From: JBDWFY01 sp965275915
Lineage (GTDB): Bacteria; Pseudomonadota; Alphaproteobacteria; Rhizobiales; Stappiaceae
Direction of reading: 5' to 3'
DNA length: 64,000 nucleotides
NCBI GenBank assembly: GCA_965275915.1
Contig: CBDHYI010000005.1
Span: forward strand, 1-64,000
Shown here: piece by piece, positions 37,666-46,914 of the stretch
Layout: each line of letters begins with the position of its first letter
How positions within the stretch are numbered: position 1 is the stretch's first letter
The notes under the pieces: model-generated
Told to the model about the DNA's origin: nothing
The model's input: only the letters and a program-made list of their open reading frames with translations
The model's database searches: none
Translations under genes and position numbers: made by a program

Positions 37666-39651
37666 ATGACCGATTTCCTTCTCCTTGCATTTATCTTTCT
37701 CATTGCCGGCGTCCTTGCCGTGCCCATTGCTTCGCGACTTGGCCTTGGCTCCGTGCTCGGTTATCTGATCGCCGGCATTGCGATCAGCCCGCTGCTCGCC
37801 CTGCTGAGGGTGGACGTCATTTCAATTCAGCACTTTGCGGAGTTCGGCGTTGTGATGATGCTGTTCCTTGTCGGGCTGGAACTTGAACCGCAAAAGCTCT
37901 GGTCCATGCGTGCAAAGCTGCTTGGCCTTGGCGGCGGACAGGTCACGTTGACGGCAGCGCTTGTGATGCTCGCGGCATTGACCCTGGGCCAGCCCTGGAC
38001 CATTGGACTGGCTATCGGTCTGATCTTTTCGCTTTCCTCGACCGCAATCGTGCTTCAGACGCTGAACGAAAAAGGCCTGATGCGAAGCGATGGCGGGCAA
38101 TCGAGCTTTTCGGTTCTTTTGCTTCAGGATATCGCCGTCATCCCGATGCTCGCGCTTATGCCGCTGCTTGCGGTTCCGGAACTGGCCGACCTGGCTTCCG
38201 AGGCAGTGCAAAGCGCCGGAAACGATCATAACAGTGCGGATCATGGCGCTGACACCGGCCACGGAAGCGAAGGCCATGGCGGTGGCCTCAGCCTTGTTGC
38301 CGGTCTCAACGGCTGGCAGACAACCCTCGTGACGCTCGCGGCTGTCGCCGCTGTCGTCTTTGCCGGCAGCGTTCTGACCCGCCCCCTGTTCCGCTTCATT
38401 GCCGGAGCCGGCCTGCGGGAGCTGTTCACCGCCGCGGCTTTGTTGATGGTGGTCGGGATCGCACTGCTCATGTCTCTTGTCGGCTTGTCCCCCGCGCTTG
38501 GCACATTCATTGCCGGAGTCGTGCTCGCCAACAGCGAATATCGCCATGAGCTTGAATCGGACATCGACCCGTTTCGCGGTCTGCTGCTTGGGCTGTTCTT
38601 CATGAGTGTCGGTGCGGGCATCAATTTCACCTTGCTGTTTGAGACCATCGGCACCGTCCTGGCCCTCACGTTTGGCCTGATCCTTCTGAAGGTCGCCGTC
38701 TTGTTCCTGTTGAGCCTGATCTTCAACATTCGCGGCTCCGACCGTTGGCTGTTCAGCCTCGGCCTGGCGCAGGCAGGCGAGTTCGGGTTTGTGCTGTTGT
38801 CCTTTACTGTCGCCAACTCTGTGCTGCCGTCCGACCTGGCCGACCGGTTGCTCCTGATCGTGGCCCTGTCGATGCTTCTGACCCCGGTCCTTTTCATCGT
38901 CTATGACAAATTGATCGTACCGCGCTTTATCGGCAGGACAGAAAGCAAGGCGGATGAGATCGAGGAAACGGGCACCGTCCTGATTGCAGGTCACGGTCGG
39001 TTTGGCGGCATTGTCAGCCGCATGATCAAGGGCGCAGGCTTTACGACAACCGTTGTCGATTTCAGCGCGGCCCAACTTGAGATGCTCAGGAAATTCGGCA
39101 TCAAGGCCTATTTCGGTGATGCCACCCGACCTGATCTTCTGGAAGCTGCCGGCATTCGCGAAGCCAAAATCTTCGTCGCCGCGATTGACGGCAAGGAACA
39201 GACCACCGCACTTGTGCGGTATGTCCGTCACACCTATCCGCATGTTCATGTGGTTGCGCGAGCCTATGACCGGCACCATGTCTATGAGCTTTATTCTGCG
39301 GGCTGCCGCGACATCATCCGGGAGACCTTTGACAGCTCTCTCCGGGCCGGTCGGTCGGCGCTGGAGGCGCTGGGCTTTTCAAGGGATGAGGCGATACGGA
39401 TCTCGGAGGGATTTGTCGCCGATGACCAAACCGTGATGATCCTCCTCTCGTCTCTGCACGACCCGGACATTCCAAATCCGGAAAACAAGGCTTATGTTGC
39501 AAAGGCACGCGAACTGATGGAGCTTCAGGAAAGTCTCCTCAAAGAAGGCCCGGGCGCGTTCGGGCAGATGAGAGAGAAACTGACGGGGCTTGGCGAAGAT
39601 CCGACTGCGGTTATCGAGCGCTATCGCCGGGAAACCGAGGGACAGCAATAG
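37666..39651 (+). CDS. CPA2-family monovalent cation:proton antiporter, KefB/KefC-like
   Basis: 661 aa. N-terminal Na/H exchanger domain with 12-13 helices (about 1-420), including FGVVMMLFLVGLELEPQKLW, SLSSTAIVLQTLNEKGLM, LGTFIAGVVLANSEYRHELE and FFMSVGAGINF. The C-terminal RCK/TrkA-N domain has VLIAGHGRFGGIVSRMIKGA (NAD-binding Gly loop) and FGDATRPDLLEAAGIREAKI. It exports K+ in exchange for protons under glutathione-adduct stress in E. coli homologues. Unusual is a His/Gly/Asp-rich loop NDHNSADHGADTGHGSEGHG near residue 190. No KefF/KefG ancillary gene is beside it. Confidence 0.88.
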   Translation: MTDFLLLAFIFLIAGVLAVPIASRLGLGSVLGYLIAGIAISPLLALLRVDVISIQHFAEFGVVMMLFLVGLELEPQKLWSMRAKLLGLGGGQVTLTAALVMLAALTLGQPWTIGLAIGLIFSLSSTAIVLQTLNEKGLMRSDGGQSSFSVLLLQDIAVIPMLALMPLLAVPELADLASEAVQSAGNDHNSADHGADTGHGSEGHGGGLSLVAGLNGWQTTLVTLAAVAAVVFAGSVLTRPLFRFIAGAGLRELFTAAALLMVVGIALLMSLVGLSPALGTFIAGVVLANSEYRHELESDIDPFRGLLLGLFFMSVGAGINFTLLFETIGTVLALTFGLILLKVAVLFLLSLIFNIRGSDRWLFSLGLAQAGEFGFVLLSFTVANSVLPSDLADRLLLIVALSMLLTPVLFIVYDKLIVPRFIGRTESKADEIEETGTVLIAGHGRFGGIVSRMIKGAGFTTTVVDFSAAQLEMLRKFGIKAYFGDATRPDLLEAAGIREAKIFVAAIDGKEQTTALVRYVRHTYPHVHVVARAYDRHHVYELYSAGCRDIIRETFDSSLRAGRSALEALGFSRDEAIRISEGFVADDQTVMILLSSLHDPDIPNPENKAYVAKARELMELQESLLKEGPGAFGQMREKLTGLGEDPTAVIERYRRETEGQQ

Positions 39652-39727
39652 GGCCGAGGCCGGGAAATCGTTCCCGTCACTTTTCGCGGCAGTTTTGAGA
39701 GCCTGACAGCTTTGATCCGGAGCGCAT

Positions 39728-40939
39728 ATGAAACAGCTGATCGCCGGCATAATGTCCACAGTGTTTCTTTGCGGTGTTGCCACCGCCGCGCCATCGCAGA
39801 CAGCCGTGCTGGAGCGGATCTGCGAGCTGACACAGGACGAATTCTACGACGAAAAATTGAAGGGTATCGACTGGTCGTCCGCATGCGCCGACGCGCAGAA
39901 ACGTTTGCCGGTTGAAGCGGAGGCGTTCCCGAGGCTTGCGAACGAGTTGCTGTCTTCTCTTAAGACATCGCACACGGCCTATGTTGATCTTAACGATCCG
40001 CGTCATCCGGTTCTTCTGGACGTCTTTCGCGGAAAAGGAGCCCTGTCCGAGATCATCGAGGAGCATTATGGCGACCGACCGTTTGTCGAGACCATCGGAC
40101 TTTTCACGCAGACCATCGATGAAAAGGTGTTTATCAACCAGATCCTGCCTGACAGTCCCGCAGAGGCCGCAGGCCTCTTGACCGGCGACAGAATTGTCTC
40201 AATCGACGGGAAGCCCTTTCATCCGGTGCATTCGTTTCGCAACAAGGCACATGAAGAAATCAAAATCTCTTACCAGCGCGACGCCGACGGTCCGGTCCGC
40301 ACCGTCGCCATCCCGGTATGGAAACTACCACCTGGCCTGTTGTTTGCCGACGCCGCCCGCGCCAGCACACGAATTATCAAAACCGACGGCAAACGGATCG
40401 GCTACATCCGGTTCTGGTCTCTGGCCGGACAAGCGCCGCGCAAAATTCTGAGGGAAGCAATGCAGCGTCGAGGCAAGCTCCGCCGAGCCGAAGCGCTCGT
40501 TCTTGACCTGCGCGGCCAGATCGGTGGCAGCGCCTTGCCGCTTGAGGTGATCGCGGCGGTCAGCATACCGGTGCGCATGGAAACGCGCGATGGCATTCGA
40601 AACCTGCCAGCACGAGGCTTCAAGGACCGTCTGGTCGTGCTGATCGACCGGAACACGCGATCGGCCGCCGAACTAACGGCCCATGTTGCCAAGGCCACCG
40701 ACACCGGCATCGTGGTCGGCGAACGGACAGCCGGGGCCGTCACCGCCGGCACCCTGTTCCCCCTGCCCGATGGCGGGGTTCTTTATATCGCCGTTGCCGG
40801 ACTGACACTGGATGGCGTTGTGCTTGAAGGCAAAGGCGTCGTGCCTGACTTCCCGATCGCCTTTGACCTGCCCTATAGCGGCGGCAAAGACCCGCGGCTT
40901 GACAAAGCGCTGTCTCTTGCCGCCGAGCGGGCCGGGTAA
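39728..40939 (+). CDS. S41-family (C-terminal processing) protease with PDZ domain
   Basis: 403 aa with a signal peptide (MKQLIAGIMSTVFLCGVATA). PDZ domain at about 115-190 (KVFINQILPDSPAEAAGLLT, GDRIVSIDGKPFHPV). The S41 catalytic region is RIGYIRFWSLAGQAPRKILR, LVLDLRGQIGGSALPLEVIA and IDRNTRSAAELTAHVAKATD with the nucleophilic serine, then GAVTAGTLFPLPDGGVLYIA. The general-base lysine expected a few residues after the serine reads HVAK, in place. Periplasmic. Downstream of the antiporter, separate transcript likely. Confidence 0.82.
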   Translation: MKQLIAGIMSTVFLCGVATAAPSQTAVLERICELTQDEFYDEKLKGIDWSSACADAQKRLPVEAEAFPRLANELLSSLKTSHTAYVDLNDPRHPVLLDVFRGKGALSEIIEEHYGDRPFVETIGLFTQTIDEKVFINQILPDSPAEAAGLLTGDRIVSIDGKPFHPVHSFRNKAHEEIKISYQRDADGPVRTVAIPVWKLPPGLLFADAARASTRIIKTDGKRIGYIRFWSLAGQAPRKILREAMQRRGKLRRAEALVLDLRGQIGGSALPLEVIAAVSIPVRMETRDGIRNLPARGFKDRLVVLIDRNTRSAAELTAHVAKATDTGIVVGERTAGAVTAGTLFPLPDGGVLYIAVAGLTLDGVVLEGKGVVPDFPIAFDLPYSGGKDPRLDKALSLAAERAG

Positions 40940-41074
40940 GAGACGTGTTCGAACAGGGGTGGAGAGCTCCATTTCAGAGCGAACCTGAGTAAGCAATTGT
41001 TTTAGCCTAACTCTTTGAAACCTTGTTTTTAACGCCCCGGTCCCCTGTTATGGTTGCCGACAAGGAGTAAAACC

Positions 41075-41503
41075 ATGGCTAAGACCGCAAAACAGCGCCT
41101 GAGCGAAAAGAAGGCCTCGAAGATCGTCACGCTGGAAAAAGACTTTGCAGGCGTGAAGAAAGGCCAGACACTGTTTGTTGCAACGCCTCAGATCGTCGAT
41201 GAGTACATTGCGCGCATTCCCTATGGCGAGACCCGGACCATAGAACGCATGCGCGCCGATATGGCCACACGCAGAAAATGCGATGCAAGCTGCCCGGTCT
41301 CCACCGCCATCTTCATTCGCATTTCCGCCGAGGCCGCAATCGAGGACATGGCTGCCGGCGTGCCATACGCTGACGTCACCCCCTTCTGGCGGCTGCTGAC
41401 CAGCAAAGACAAGATCGCGAAAAAACTCAGCATTGATCCGAACTGGCTCGACACACAGAGAGAGATGGAACAGCAGACATCGGCCGCAGGTGCTCCTGCT
41501 TGA
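41075..41503 (+). CDS. Conserved hypothetical protein, faint alkyltransferase-like pattern
   Basis: 142 aa from ATG 41075 with AAGGAG eight bases before. It is basic at the N-terminus (MAKTAKQRLSEKKASK), then KGQTLFVATPQIVDEYIARI, PYGETRTIERMRADMATRRK, CDASCPVSTAIFIRISAEAA and DVTPFWRLLTSKDKIAKKLS. The IPYGETRT...R segment followed by a cysteine-containing stretch is reminiscent of the DNA-binding part of MGMT/alkyltransferase-like proteins, but the PCHRV active site is absent, so this is weak. No signal peptide, no membrane segment. Confidence 0.65.
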   Translation: MAKTAKQRLSEKKASKIVTLEKDFAGVKKGQTLFVATPQIVDEYIARIPYGETRTIERMRADMATRRKCDASCPVSTAIFIRISAEAAIEDMAAGVPYADVTPFWRLLTSKDKIAKKLSIDPNWLDTQREMEQQTSAAGAPA

Positions 41504-41628
41504 GTGGCCAACTGCGGCTAAGAAAACTATGGCGTATCCCGTGAAGGTTGAATCATTTTCGCGACAAGGATACGCGTGAAAACAAAGAGTTGGGGCATTT
41601 CACGCGATCCAAGGATCGCGAGAATTGC

Positions 41629-42629
41629 CTAATCGATCTCCTTGATGTACAGCAGCCACTTGTTACCTTCGATCGACCAGCGCCGGTCGGCAACGATTTT
41701 TGCGCTGCCGGCAACCGTAAATCCAAACCGCTCATAGAGTCGCCGCGCCGGATTGGCATCACCGGTTATGAGGCTCAATCGCCGGAACCCGGCCTCCAGC
41801 GCTTTTCGTCGAACACAATTCAGCAGATGCGTGGCCGCCCCCTGTCCCCGCGCTTCCTGAAACGTCGCCAGCACGTCTCCGCAATGGGCATGCACGGCCT
41901 CAACAACCGCTTCAAAGAAATCGTCCTGGGCGGAAAGAAAGTCCACTTCCGGCCAGGTCACGCTTTTCTCTGTGAAGCCGCGCATGTCGGCAAACATGAT
42001 TGCAGCTTCTATCTGCACATATTCGCCCCGCTGTATTGAACCTTCGATGACAGCGCCGGCCGGGCCGATTCCCAGATAGGTCGTCAGCAGACTTTCAGCG
42101 GAACGGCGCACGGCAAGCGGCTCAAGAACCGATCCCAGTTCTGCACGGGTCTGCTCAATGATGCGCAGGTCAGCCGGGCCGAACCCCGCATCCCGATCGG
42201 TAACATAACTGCAGGCCTGACGCGAGCCGTCCCGATATTCCAGAACCGTGGCGTAAAAATCCCGACCACCGGCATCCGCCAGTTCTCTGTAAGTCTGATG
42301 GTCCTCCGGACCCAGAGACTGCAAAGACTTATGCAGCGGTTCAGTGTTCGTGACGACATATTCAAACGGGCTGCCATGCCAGGCACCGGTGCTCAAGGTT
42401 GTTCGCGGGACCGTATATTCTTGGACTGCGTCTTGGGTCCAAATCAGCTCCCATGCAGCAAGCAGCGGGTTCGCCAGTCTCTGAGCAATCCGCGCTCCTG
42501 TGACCGGTCGCCCTTTTTCCGAAGCAGCCCGACGTACTGCTCGACGATGAAAACGGCGTCAGCGGACAGTCGGCCCTGTTTGATCAGCCAGTCGTTGATT
42601 TCATGAATGTCCTGCTGGCGCTTCGTCAT
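41629..42629 (-). pseudogene. Broken class III adenylate/guanylate cyclase fused to a GNAT acetyltransferase tail
   Basis: The minus strand from ATG 42629 reads MTKRQQDIHEINDWLIKQGR and EQYVGLLRKKG. It then shifts frame near 42512 into PVTGARIAQRLANPLLAAWE and continues through AWHGSPFEYVVTNTEPLHK to the start of a cyclase catalytic domain, AAIMFADMRGFTEKSVTWPE. After HCGDVLATF the cyclase stops and the last about 75 residues are the C-terminal half of a GNAT acetyltransferase (QEARGQGAATHLLNC, DANPARRLYERFGFTV). The cyclase lacks its second half and the GNAT part lacks its first strands. One deletion-fusion plus one frameshift make a non-functional gene. Confidence 0.7.
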
Positions 42630-42691
42630 AGCGATTGGTTCCGATAGACCGGACTGTCATGGATCGACCGTGCCCTCAATCGTCTTTGTTG

Positions 42692-43351
42692 TCACCAGCC
42701 AATCTGTTTCCGGTCCCGAAAGAAGCCTCCCGATGGCCCGTTGTCCGGCAATGTCGCAAGCCAGATGGCTGTGTCTGCTCCTTCCTCGGGCGAACGGGTT
42801 GCCGCGCCGCCTCCCATCCGCGTCCGAACCCATCCAGGACACATCGAATTGATTTTGACGGAAGCGGGCACACTCCCCGCCGCTGAGACCGTCAGCGCAT
42901 TCAGAGCCGCTTTAGCGACGCCATAGGCTCCCGGCCCTGCCACACCTTCGGAAAACGCACCCCAGCCGGAGGATAGGTTGACAACCCGGCCATAACCGCG
43001 CGCAACCATGCCCGGGACAAGACGATGCATGAGCCGCATCGGACCATCGACCATGATCGCCATGGAGCGTTCCCACTCGGCGATGTCGTCCAGAACGCTT
43101 CCCGACCCAAGCACACCGGCGTTGTTGACCAATATATCGACCTCTCCGGCAGCTTCTGCCGCGCGGTCGATACTCACCGGATCTGACACATCCAGAAGCA
43201 GCGGGGTCGCGCCGAGACTGTCAGCGGCAGCTTCAACCGCGGGTTTATCGCGCCCCGCAAGGAGAACATCACAGCGGAGCCTGATCAGGCCGTCGGCAAT
43301 AGCCAATCCAATTCCGCGAGTGGCTCCGGTAACAAAGGCTCGACGCTTCAT
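42692..43351 (-). CDS. Short-chain dehydrogenase/reductase
   Basis: 219 aa classical SDR: RAFVTGATRGIGLAIADGLI (TGxxxGIG), VDILVNNAGVLGSGSVLDDI (NNAG), RVVNLSSGWGAFSEGVAGPG with the serine, then AYGVAKAALNAL (YxxxK), and INSMCPGWVRTRMGGGAAT. NAD(P)H-dependent oxidoreductase of unknown substrate. Separate from the downstream pseudogene by 62 bp and from the NTF2-like operon by 67 bp. Confidence 0.85.
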   Translation of the reverse strand: MKRRAFVTGATRGIGLAIADGLIRLRCDVLLAGRDKPAVEAAADSLGATPLLLDVSDPVSIDRAAEAAGEVDILVNNAGVLGSGSVLDDIAEWERSMAIMVDGPMRLMHRLVPGMVARGYGRVVNLSSGWGAFSEGVAGPGAYGVAKAALNALTVSAAGSVPASVKINSMCPGWVRTRMGGGAATRSPEEGADTAIWLATLPDNGPSGGFFRDRKQIGW

Positions 43352-43418
43352 CCGCGCTCCTCAATCCGCTTAGTGCAAAGACATGCGTTCAGATATGGGC
43401 CTCGATCCGTCTTTGTCA

Positions 43419-43964
43419 TCACTGTTTGCCGGACTTCACGCGGTCTGCTGCCAGCGCCGGCAGGTCAGGATTACCGAGCTGCACCCGCAAGTTGGCGCGC
43501 ATAAAGGTTATTTTCCAACCGGCGTCGGTCTTTACCAACGCGTGCTGATAGTCACCGATAAACACCCAGGTATCCTCGCCCTCATTCTCAAGAATGTGAG
43601 TGGCGTAGATGTTCGAAGTCGTCTGCGCCTTATTGCCATCCACCTGTACGCTTTCGGTACCCATCAGGTGATGTGTGCGATCATATCCGGGTAAAACGGT
43701 CTGCCAGGCCCCGACGATATCCGAGGGTTTCAGTTTCGGAAGCTCAGTTGAGGTTCCTGCCGATGCATTCGCATAAGACGTGTAGTCCAGAACAGCGCCA
43801 TCGGGATGAAATTGAGCAGCGACTTTGTCCCAGTCACCCCGATCGGCAAAATACCCGACATTGTTGATGGTATTCAGAACCTGTTGTTCATCCGAGATCT
43901 CCGCATGAGCATAACTGCTCATCAACAGAGCAACGAAGACGGGGGTGATCAGGCGTTTTGGCAT
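43419..43964 (-). CDS. Exported SnoaL/NTF2-like protein
   Basis: 181 aa from ATG 43964 with TAGGAG before it. Longer frames to 44240 run over the upstream gene. Signal peptide MPKRLITPVFVALLMSSYAH, cleavage near AHA. The NTF2-like fold: VLNTINNVGYFADRGDWDKV, AAQFHPDGAVLDYTSYANAS, DIVGAWQTVLPGYDRTHHLM and HALVKTDAGWKITFMRANLR. It is homologous to the next gene upstream (43975), which lacks a signal peptide. Last gene of the LysR-linked operon. Confidence 0.8.
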   Translation of the reverse strand: MPKRLITPVFVALLMSSYAHAEISDEQQVLNTINNVGYFADRGDWDKVAAQFHPDGAVLDYTSYANASAGTSTELPKLKPSDIVGAWQTVLPGYDRTHHLMGTESVQVDGNKAQTTSNIYATHILENEGEDTWVFIGDYQHALVKTDAGWKITFMRANLRVQLGNPDLPALAADRVKSGKQ

Positions 43965-43974
43965 CTGACGGCTC

Positions 43975-44427
43975 CTATGAATTCGCGGCGGCGCGGCGTT
44001 GCGCTTCAGCCGTAAGGTTGGCGTTTCCGGAAGCGTATTTGAAGTTGAACCGCATACCGGAGAATTTCCAGGCTCCATCTTTTTTGACGAGCGTGAGATC
44101 GTAGGTTCCGACGATGAACTGAAGGTCTCCCCCGGGGTGATTGGCGATGAAGTGAGTGGACATGCCATGGCATTGAACGGATGCGACATCTTCATCCGCT
44201 TCCACGACAAGATTGCCGATCTGATGATGCACGCTGTCATAGTGAGGCAGGATCGCCGCCCAACTGCCGGTCAGATCGGCCGGGGAAACATCGGCCGGCT
44301 CCTCTCCGGAGTAGGATGAATAATCGACATGAAACGGATTGGTCATGCAGTTTTTTACTTTGTCCCAATCATAGCGGTCCACATCGGCGAAAAAACGCGA
44401 AACGATGTTTGTAATTTCCCGGGTCAT
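43975..44427 (-). CDS. SnoaL/NTF2-like protein (cytoplasmic)
   Basis: 150 aa: EITNIVSRFFADVDRYDWDK, NPFHVDYSSYSGEEPADVSP, LTGSWAAILPHYDSVHHQIG, TYDLTLVKKDGAWKFSGMRF. It parallels the exported gene just downstream (shared DYSSYS/DYTSYA, LPHYDSVHH/LPGYDRTHH). The repeated D-Y-S-S-Y and Y-D-x-x-H-H patterns line the putative pocket. No signal peptide, so the pair may act on the same ligand on two sides of the membrane. Confidence 0.78.
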   Translation of the reverse strand: MTREITNIVSRFFADVDRYDWDKVKNCMTNPFHVDYSSYSGEEPADVSPADLTGSWAAILPHYDSVHHQIGNLVVEADEDVASVQCHGMSTHFIANHPGGDLQFIVGTYDLTLVKKDGAWKFSGMRFNFKYASGNANLTAEAQRRAAANS

Positions 44428-44460
44428 GGTTTCAGTTTTCGGTTTGGGTCAAAGGAAACG

Positions 44461-44955
44461 TTAATCGGCTAGGCGCTGAGGCACGGGTGCGAGCTGATAC
44501 TGAGACCAGAAAAAGGTATTGGCGGCATCCTGATCAGCAGAGAGGTTCGTTGCCTCGACGATCTTGCCGTTCTCAATGCGATAGACCAGCGCCCAGGTCG
44601 TATCGACATTGGGTTTTCCGTCCACGTTCGACCATCCGCGATGAATGTCCACCACATGGGTTTCATCCGCGCCGAAATAGATCGGCTGCGCTTTGAAGTC
44701 GGCGACGCCGAGCTGTTCGAAGAACGCCAGAACCTCATCGCACCCGCTTTTCGTTCCTGACAGCGGATGGCGCCCGGGAATGTGCCAGCGGATGTTTTCG
44801 TCCATCACCGCGGCAATCCCAACAAGGTCCTTGGCGCTATAGGCGGCGAAAAAATCCTCGACAATCCTGATGTTTTCTTCCGGCGTTCCTGCCATAGCGG
44901 AACCTCCTGAGGCAAGGGTTGCTGCGACGATCGACACACTGAAAAGAGCATTCAT
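44461..44955 (-). CDS. Exported SnoaL-like protein
   Basis: 164 aa, signal peptide MNALFSVSIVAATLASGGSA with cleavage at AMA. SnoaL fold: IVEDFFAAYSAKDLVGIAAV, DENIRWHIPGRHPLSGTKSG, CDEVLAFFEQLGVADFKAQP, ATNLSADQDAANTFFWSQY. The WHIPG motif is characteristic of SnoaL/ketosteroid-isomerase-like proteins. It follows the alpha/beta hydrolase gene by 11 bp, so the two are co-transcribed. It is a different branch from the two downstream NTF2-like genes. Confidence 0.8.
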   Translation of the reverse strand: MNALFSVSIVAATLASGGSAMAGTPEENIRIVEDFFAAYSAKDLVGIAAVMDENIRWHIPGRHPLSGTKSGCDEVLAFFEQLGVADFKAQPIYFGADETHVVDIHRGWSNVDGKPNVDTTWALVYRIENGKIVEATNLSADQDAANTFFWSQYQLAPVPQRLAD

Positions 44956-44966
44956 TGTTCGTCTCC

Positions 44967-45878
44967 TTAAGATCTGAAGAACTGCGCCACCGCATCGGCA
45001 GATGCGGCCACCACGTCTTTGCGGTCGTAGAAGTCAAACTGGGTGACATCGTCCCCCAGCCACAGTTTTTCCAGCGGCGCTTCGGTGCGCGCTTCGTAGG
45101 CGGCCGCACCGGCGGGAAGCGCAATAGAGGGTGAGCCCACCATCAGCATCGGCTTTGTCAGCCGATCAGCGGAGGCCAGGGCGTCATAGGTAAGCCATGG
45201 CTTCCAGCTCAAAACGGAAAACTTATTGTCATAAGCCGGAATCATCCCCCGGTCCGCTTCGGTGTAGTAGGGAGCCTGATACATCACGGCATTCTCATCC
45301 GTTCTGCTTGCGCCAATCAGAACGGTGTCACGGGCATTGGCTGCATTCGCGGCAGCGATCAGGCCGGCTACCGTTTCCGGTCCGCCATAAATACCCTCGA
45401 CCATCGCCGGATCGTGCAGCCACGGCGCCGCAAGTGCGACCTTCCGCAGGCTGTCACTATCGGCAACTGCTGCAGCCATATATCCCGATGAAGCGCAGAT
45501 TCCCAATCCAGAGATACGTTTTTCGTCCACATCATCCAACGAGGCCATATATGCAGCGGCAGCCAATATGTCGCCGGTCTTCACCGCCGGGTCTTCCACG
45601 TAGCGCGGAACACCTTCACTGTCCCCCCAGCCGGTAAAATCGAACGCCAGAGCCGCATAACCCCTTAATGCCAGCTCACGGGCATACGTGCCGGCCATCT
45701 GTTCTTTCACTGTGGTCCAGGCTCCGGTTACGACTGCCGCAGGCAACGGTCCGATAGCGCCATCCGGATGGAACAGCGTTCCCTTCAACGTCGCCCCCTG
45801 GCTGTTAAAGCGCACAGGTCGAGCACCAACATCGTCAATGACCGGTGTGTTCTGTAAGTTGATGCGCATTTCCTTCAT
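44967..45878 (-). CDS. Alpha/beta hydrolase, YcjY/dienelactone-hydrolase-like
   Basis: 303 aa, first gene of a four-gene operon. Alpha/beta-hydrolase features: LPAAVVTGAWTTVKEQMAGT (oxyanion region), YAALAFDFTGWGDSEGVPRY, nucleophile elbow SGLGICASSGYMAAAVADS (G-I-C-A-S, so Cys or a neighbouring Ser), KPMLMVGSPS near the acid residue, and VTQFDFYDRKDVVAA. The His position near the C-terminus is not obvious: a catalytic His is expected around DFYD but is missing, which may mean altered catalysis. Signal peptide absent. Confidence 0.75.
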   Translation of the reverse strand: MKEMRINLQNTPVIDDVGARPVRFNSQGATLKGTLFHPDGAIGPLPAAVVTGAWTTVKEQMAGTYARELALRGYAALAFDFTGWGDSEGVPRYVEDPAVKTGDILAAAAYMASLDDVDEKRISGLGICASSGYMAAAVADSDSLRKVALAAPWLHDPAMVEGIYGGPETVAGLIAAANAANARDTVLIGASRTDENAVMYQAPYYTEADRGMIPAYDNKFSVLSWKPWLTYDALASADRLTKPMLMVGSPSIALPAGAAAYEARTEAPLEKLWLGDDVTQFDFYDRKDVVAASADAVAQFFRS

Positions 45879-46010
45879 GCGTCGTTCCTCGCACTCGCGG
45901 TTTGTGGGGTTTCCTAAACCTAATGGAGGAGCATGTTTTATTTAATTGTCCTATTTCTCATTTCTTTCATGTATCATATCGAACAATCAGATTGATTGTG
46001 ACCAGGCCTC

Positions 46011-46904
46011 ATGCGTCTTCCGCTCGCTACTTTGGAGATCTTCACCGCAATTGCGCAGCATGGCAGCCTGCGGGCCGCAGCAGATGCGCTCGGCATTAAG
46101 CCCTCGACCGTCAGTCACCAGTTGAAAACGCTTGAGGCACGCCTCAATGCTGTACTGTTCGTTCGGACGACGCGATCTGTCAGGCTGACCGAAGCGGGAC
46201 GCGCGCTCATGCGCGGTGCGGGCCCCGCTTTTCAACAACTGAGCGAAGCCGTTGAAAGCGCGCGGACAACCGGACACGCCGCAAGAGGATCCCTCCGGCT
46301 CGCAATGCCTGAGTTTGCCTATCACCTTTTTGTCGGCCCGGCTCTTAGATCGTTTTGCGAAGCCTATCCGGACATAGAACTCGAACTGTCGATAACGGAT
46401 GCGCTGACCGACCTTCTGGATGAGGAATTGCACGCAGGATTTCGGCTCGGCGACCGCATTGCCCAGGACATGGTAGCCGTACGACTGTCCGCCCCCCTGC
46501 CGCTTGCGGTTATGGCCAGCCCGGACTATCTGAATAGAACCGGCGTCCCCGTTACGCCCAGGGACCTGCTCAACCATACATGCATTCGTTATCGCTTCCA
46601 GTCCTCCGGCCGCATTGCACCCTGGACATTTCAAGGTTCAGAGGGTGACTACAGTGTCGAAGTCCGCGGCAACCTCATCGCCAACACGCTTCCTGCATCC
46701 ATCGACCTCGCGAGACAGGGACTGGGCCTCATTTATACATTCAGGGATTATTGCGCGGCCGAATTTTCCGCGGGCCGGCTGGTCTCCCTCCTCGAAGAGC
46801 ATCTCTTCGATACCCCCGGCATCTTCGTCTACTTCCCTCGGGAGTACCGCTCCATGATGCCGCTGAGACTGCTGTTGGATCACCTCAAACAGCATGTTTC
46901 CTAG
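46011..46904 (+). CDS. LysR-family transcriptional regulator
   Basis: 297 aa: HTH LEIFTAIAQHGSLRAAADAL, GIKPSTVSHQLKTLEARLNA, then effector domain (AYPDIELELSITDALTDLLD, HAGFRLGDRIAQDMVAVRLS). GcvA/DmlR-like group. Divergent from the hydrolase/NTF2 operon across 132 bp that contain AT-rich T-N11-A-type elements (for example ATCATATCGAACAATCAGAT near 45972-45992), so it likely controls that operon and itself. Convergent with the operon ending at 46915. Confidence 0.85.
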   Translation: MRLPLATLEIFTAIAQHGSLRAAADALGIKPSTVSHQLKTLEARLNAVLFVRTTRSVRLTEAGRALMRGAGPAFQQLSEAVESARTTGHAARGSLRLAMPEFAYHLFVGPALRSFCEAYPDIELELSITDALTDLLDEELHAGFRLGDRIAQDMVAVRLSAPLPLAVMASPDYLNRTGVPVTPRDLLNHTCIRYRFQSSGRIAPWTFQGSEGDYSVEVRGNLIANTLPASIDLARQGLGLIYTFRDYCAAEFSAGRLVSLLEEHLFDTPGIFVYFPREYRSMMPLRLLLDHLKQHVS

Positions 46905-46914
46905 GCTGCCCTGT

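Noticed and set aside
37822..39279. 485-codon minus-strand frame across the antiporter gene
   Set aside because: Antisense shadow of a strongly conserved gene; rich in Q/H/D from reversed hydrophobic codons.
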